NCBI GenBank assembly: GCA_001798265.1
Contig: MGRR01000024.1
Span: 1-8,994, forward strand
From: Deltaproteobacteria bacterium RIFCSPHIGHO2_12_FULL_43_9
GTDB taxonomy: Bacteria; Bdellovibrionota; O2-12-FULL-43-9
DNA length: 8,994 nt
Direction of reading: 5' to 3'
How positions within the stretch are numbered: the first letter of the stretch is position 1; each line of letters begins with the position of its first letter. A program made the position numbers and the translations under genes. Below, piece by piece: positions 7,581 through 8,994 of the stretch. The notes beneath the pieces are model-generated. The model was not told the DNA's origin and ran no database searches. It saw nothing but the letters and a program-made list of their open reading frames with translations.

Positions 7581-7602
7581 CTTGATGACCTTGATCATCA
7601 AG
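7581..7602 (-). promoter_or_regulatory. Hairpin in the porA leader
   Basis: CTTGATGA (7581-7588) and TCATCAAG (7595-7602) form a perfect 8-bp stem with a 6-nt loop. It would lie about 20-40 nt from the predicted transcription start and well before the porA GTG. It could be a protein operator or an RNA leader structure; no known riboswitch class was recognised. Confidence 0.4.
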
Positions 7603-7625
7603 CCCTCGCCAATTCGAACTACCGT

Positions 7626-7631
7626 ATTATA
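7626..7631 (-). promoter_or_regulatory. -10 box of a candidate porAB promoter
   Basis: Minus-strand TATAAT matches the sigma70 -10 consensus exactly. At 17 nt upstream there is only AAATAT, a poor -35, so the promoter may depend on an activator. Transcription would start near 7619 and give a leader of roughly 150 nt before porA. Confidence 0.45.
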
Positions 7632-7795
7632 GGCTGAACTTAAAGGCAATATTTGACGACCATCTTGATTCAGCAAAATTGGATCACAGAAGTTTGAAAT
7701 ACAAGGAGAGGAGCCCGATTTGTAAAACTCGCAATTAGAGCAATAAAAGATGGCTTAAAGCTCTAAGCGTATGTGAGCAAAAATTACTCTGTCTA

Positions 7796-7824
7796 TTGAC
7801 CAATGCATATTAAAACAATAAAGT
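7796..7824 (+). promoter_or_regulatory. vapBC promoter, probably leaderless
   Basis: TTGACC (7796-7801) is followed after 17 nt by TAAAGT (7819-7824), with five and four of six consensus matches. A start seven nt past the -10 box falls on the A of the vapB ATG at 7831. No Shine-Dalgarno precedes that ATG, which fits a leaderless message. Confidence 0.5.
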
Positions 7825-7832
7825 ATATGCAT
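7803..7832 (+). promoter_or_regulatory. Palindromic operator candidate for VapBC autorepression
   Basis: ATGCATAT (7803-7810) and ATATGCAT (7825-7832) are perfect 8-bp inverted repeats separated by 14 bp. Each contains the palindrome ATGCAT, and the two copies start 24 bp apart, about two helical turns. The repeats flank the -10 box and include the first two bases of the vapB start codon. VapB-VapC complexes usually bind such inverted repeats over their own promoter; binding here is inferred. Confidence 0.5.
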
Positions 7833-8022
7833 GAGAACTACGATAATTTTAAAAGAAGACCTGGTTAAAAAAGCGATGGAAGAAACGGGTATCAAGGAGA
7901 AAACCGCCCTCATACATAAAGGACTCCAATTATTAATCCAACAAGCGGCAATTGAGCGACTCATCAACTTAGGTGGGAAACTTAAAAATATTAAATTACC
8001 AAGGAGAAGGCGCTGTAAATAA
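7831..8022 (+). CDS. vapB: VapB-type antitoxin
   Basis: This 63-aa protein resembles the type II antitoxins that neutralise VapC RNases and repress their own operon. The N-terminus MRTTIILKEDLVKKAMEETG is the usual opening of this VapB subfamily: a DNA-binding strand followed by a helix. KTALIHKGLQLLIQQAA (24-40) is the second helix, and IERLINLGGKLKNI (41-54) leads to a very basic tail LPRRRRCK, which may be the flexible toxin-wrapping part. The start is fixed by the family pattern. No ribosome-binding site is present because the predicted message begins at the ATG. The stop TAA shares its last A with the vapC start (TAATG), so translation of the two is coupled. VapB is expected to bind the inverted repeat at 7803-7832. 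Confidence 0.9.
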   Translation: MRTTIILKEDLVKKAMEETGIKEKTALIHKGLQLLIQQAAIERLINLGGKLKNIKLPRRRRCK

Positions 8023-8369
8023 TGCTTTTAATTGCTGACACTTCTGTCTGGATCGACCATCTACGAAGGGCTAATCCAAATTTAATTTCCCTTCTAAAAG
8101 AAAGAAAGATTCTTCTCCATTCCGCAATTATTGGCGAGCTGGCATGCGGAACTTTACCCAAACGATCAACCTTTTTAGAAGACCTTAAACTTCTCCCCAA
8201 AGTATACGAACCCTCTTCTGATGAAGTTCTGGAATTAATTGAAAAAAGGAAATTATACTCCAAGGGACTCGGTTGGATAGACGTTAACCTCCTCGCAAGC
8301 TCATATCTGTCCGGTGTACTTCTGTGGACTCTGGATAAAAGACTTCAAAAGGTAATTGGAAAACACTAG
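8022..8369 (+). CDS. vapC: VapC-type toxin, PIN-domain ribonuclease
   Basis: This 115-aa PIN-domain protein is the toxin of a VapBC module; the family cleaves RNA (often tRNA or rRNA) using Mg2+ or Mn2+. All four expected acidic residues are visible: Asp6 in IADTSVWID, Glu39 in IIGELACG, Asp87 in LGWIDVNLLAS, and Asp105 in LWTLDKRL, so the nuclease is probably active. The start overlaps the vapB stop by one nt, with GGAGAAGG 12-19 nt upstream. The C-terminus is short: after LDKRLQKV only IGKH remains, where many relatives continue a few residues. The TAG stop belongs to the CTAGTAG end of a dispersed repeat, so repeat insertion may have trimmed the tail. The specific RNA target cannot be read from sequence. 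Confidence 0.92.
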   Translation: MLLIADTSVWIDHLRRANPNLISLLKERKILLHSAIIGELACGTLPKRSTFLEDLKLLPKVYEPSSDEVLELIEKRKLYSKGLGWIDVNLLASSYLSGVLLWTLDKRLQKVIGKH

Positions 8370-8408
8370 TAGAGCGTTTCAAAAGTTATGCACATTACGT
8401 CATTATCG
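8366..8408. repeat. Solo half-copy of the korA-upstream palindromic repeat
   Basis: The first 25 bases match each terminal inverted repeat of the 2956-3064 element at 22 of 25 positions (CTAGTAGAGCGTTTCA, then AAAGTTATG). With one 1-nt gap the likeness continues to the internal GTCAT. No opposite end (GAAACGCTCTACTAG) is found between here and the terminator at 8449. The repeat begins inside the vapC stop region. Confidence 0.65.
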
Positions 8409-8448
8409 TTTCCTGTGTTTCTTTGGATACATCTGAGTTGCATTGATG

Positions 8449-8480
8449 AAAAAGGCCCCGGGAAATTTTTCCCGGGGCCT
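8449..8480 (-). terminator. Rho-independent terminator of the right-edge minus-strand gene
   Basis: AGGCCCCGGGAAA (8453-8465) and TTTCCCGGGGCCT (8468-8480) form a perfect, very GC-rich stem with a minimal loop. On the minus strand it is followed by five T. It starts 12 nt beyond the stop of the gene that ends at 8493. In the plus direction no T-run follows, so it is oriented for the minus-strand gene. Confidence 0.85.
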
Positions 8481-8492
8481 AAGGCAGGCTTA

Positions 8493-8994
8493 TTATCGAA
8501 GGAGTCTTTCGGCATATTCAAGGCGGGTTCTAACAAAATACATATCAGGGTTGTAATTCATTAAAGCCACTTTTACTTCATTAAGTATTGCAAGGGCCTG
8601 TGATCTATCACCACCGTTATCAAATCCACTGGCAGCGTAAGCGGTTATTCTTGTTCCACGTCTCGCGATGTTATGGAGCCTGATTACGGAAATCCGCGAA
8701 GGATCCACAAAATTGGGTGGAGTAAAGTTTAGGGTCGAGGTGGTCAGGAAACGATTAATGTTTTCCCTGTAGAGCTCTTCTCCATTTCTGCCAAACAGGA
8801 GGATATAACCTACATAGATCCTGCTCTCTGTCACAAAATTAAATACCCGGGGTCGGAATCCCCAGGGGAGCGAGAAGTCCGCATCTGCTTCACGGTTATC
8901 AAACCAGCTTGGGGTTGTATAAGTACCTAATGTAACCCCATTCCCGGGCTGATCATCATACTCAAGAATCGATATTGCGGCATTAACTAAATCG
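8493..8994 (-). CDS. C-terminal part of an unidentified protein (runs off right edge)
   Basis: The frame is open from the window edge to TAA at 8493-8495, giving 166 residues of C-terminus. A GTG at 8832-8834 lies in this frame but is probably internal, because the 53 upstream codons are also open and protein-like (for example LVNAAISILEYDDQPGNG, then TYTTPSWFDNREADASFDLS). The first two thirds look like beta strands rich in aromatic, Asn and Thr residues (IYVGYILLFGRNG, STLNFTPPNF, RISVIRLHNI), as in many exported proteins. The end is helical (RSQALAILNEVKVALMNY and RTRLEYAERLLR). No catalytic motif was recognised and there are no cysteines. It is followed by a strong terminator, so it ends its transcription unit. 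I do not recognise the family. Confidence 0.7.
   Translation of the reverse strand, partial: DLVNAAISILEYDDQPGNGVTLGTYTTPSWFDNREADADFSLPWGFRPRVFNFVTESRIYVGYILLFGRNGEELYRENINRFLTTSTLNFTPPNFVDPSRISVIRLHNIARRGTRITAYAASGFDNGGDRSQALAILNEVKVALMNYNPDMYFVRTRLEYAERLLR

Larger units (their letters stand above)
7466..7795. other. 330-bp gene-free divergent region between porA and vapBC
   Basis: No convincing gene was found. It holds the porA ribosome-binding region, a minus-strand TATAAT (7626-7631), a perfect hairpin (7581-7602), and a small palindrome TTTCCT/AGGAAA (7522-7535). A 44-codon plus-strand frame (7498-7632) has no ribosome-binding site and was rejected. The stretch 7640-7790 shows nothing recognisable. 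Confidence 0.6.

Noticed and set aside
7498..7632. 44-codon plus-strand frame in the porA leader (hydrophobic middle)
   Set aside because: There is no ribosome-binding site or plausible promoter, it lies antisense to the porA leader, and its composition is not persuasive.
7755..7967. 70-codon minus-strand frame antisense to vapB
   Set aside because: It overlaps the vapB coding region and operator, its product resembles no protein, and VapB is strongly family-like in the other strand.
7991..8263. 90-codon minus-strand frame antisense to vapC
   Set aside because: It is the shadow of vapC, whose four catalytic acidic residues are all in place.
8493..8834. A complete 113-aa gene starting at GTG 8834
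   Set aside because: The same frame remains open for 53 more protein-like codons to the edge, and no ribosome-binding site precedes the GTG, so it is the end of a longer gene.

Overview
The window looks like a chromosomal segment of an anaerobic or microaerophilic bacterium. Five of its genes run on the minus strand and centre on two complete 2-oxoacid:ferredoxin oxidoreductases (OFORs): a pyruvate-type enzyme (7465 to 3938) and a 2-oxoglutarate-type enzyme (2931 to 47). Having pyruvate and 2-oxoglutarate synthases this close fits an organism that uses low-potential ferredoxin, either oxidising 2-oxoacids anaerobically or fixing CO2 through a reductive TCA cycle. The sequence cannot decide the direction. 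Base composition is intermediate (about 52% G+C in 541-720, hand counted). I cannot name the phylum; lineages such as Nitrospirota or Desulfobacterota would be compatible.

Layout from left to right: the first 12 codons of a probable membrane protein run off the left edge (minus). Next come korB and korA (minus, ATGA overlap). The korA upstream region carries a 109-bp palindromic MITE-like element (2956-3064). Beyond it is an AT-rich islet (about 30% G+C in 3241-3540) with a 44-codon small ORF and a MNT-type nucleotidyltransferase (both minus, overlapping by 8 nt). Then follow the two pyruvate:ferredoxin oxidoreductase genes, delta-beta (3938-5518) and alpha-gamma (5531-7465), which together equal a NifJ cut in two. 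A gene-free leader region (7466-7795) holds a perfect TATAAT in the orientation of the pyruvate operon and an 8-bp-stem hairpin.

On the plus strand a compact vapBC toxin-antitoxin operon (7831-8369) follows. It has a promoter/operator palindrome that would give a leaderless mRNA. The vapC stop codon lies inside a solo, half-length copy of the same repeat found upstream of korA. The window ends with a strong terminator (8449-8480) and the C-terminal 166 residues of an unidentified minus-strand protein that runs off the right edge.

The two OFORs show two different domain arrangements side by side. The pyruvate enzyme has alpha-gamma plus delta-beta with its own two-cluster ferredoxin domain. 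The 2-oxoglutarate enzyme has gamma-alpha plus beta, with no ferredoxin domain. The clearest less-ordinary signals are the nucleotidyltransferase/small-ORF pair, the mobile palindromic repeat with its second half-copy ending vapC, and the vapBC operator architecture.
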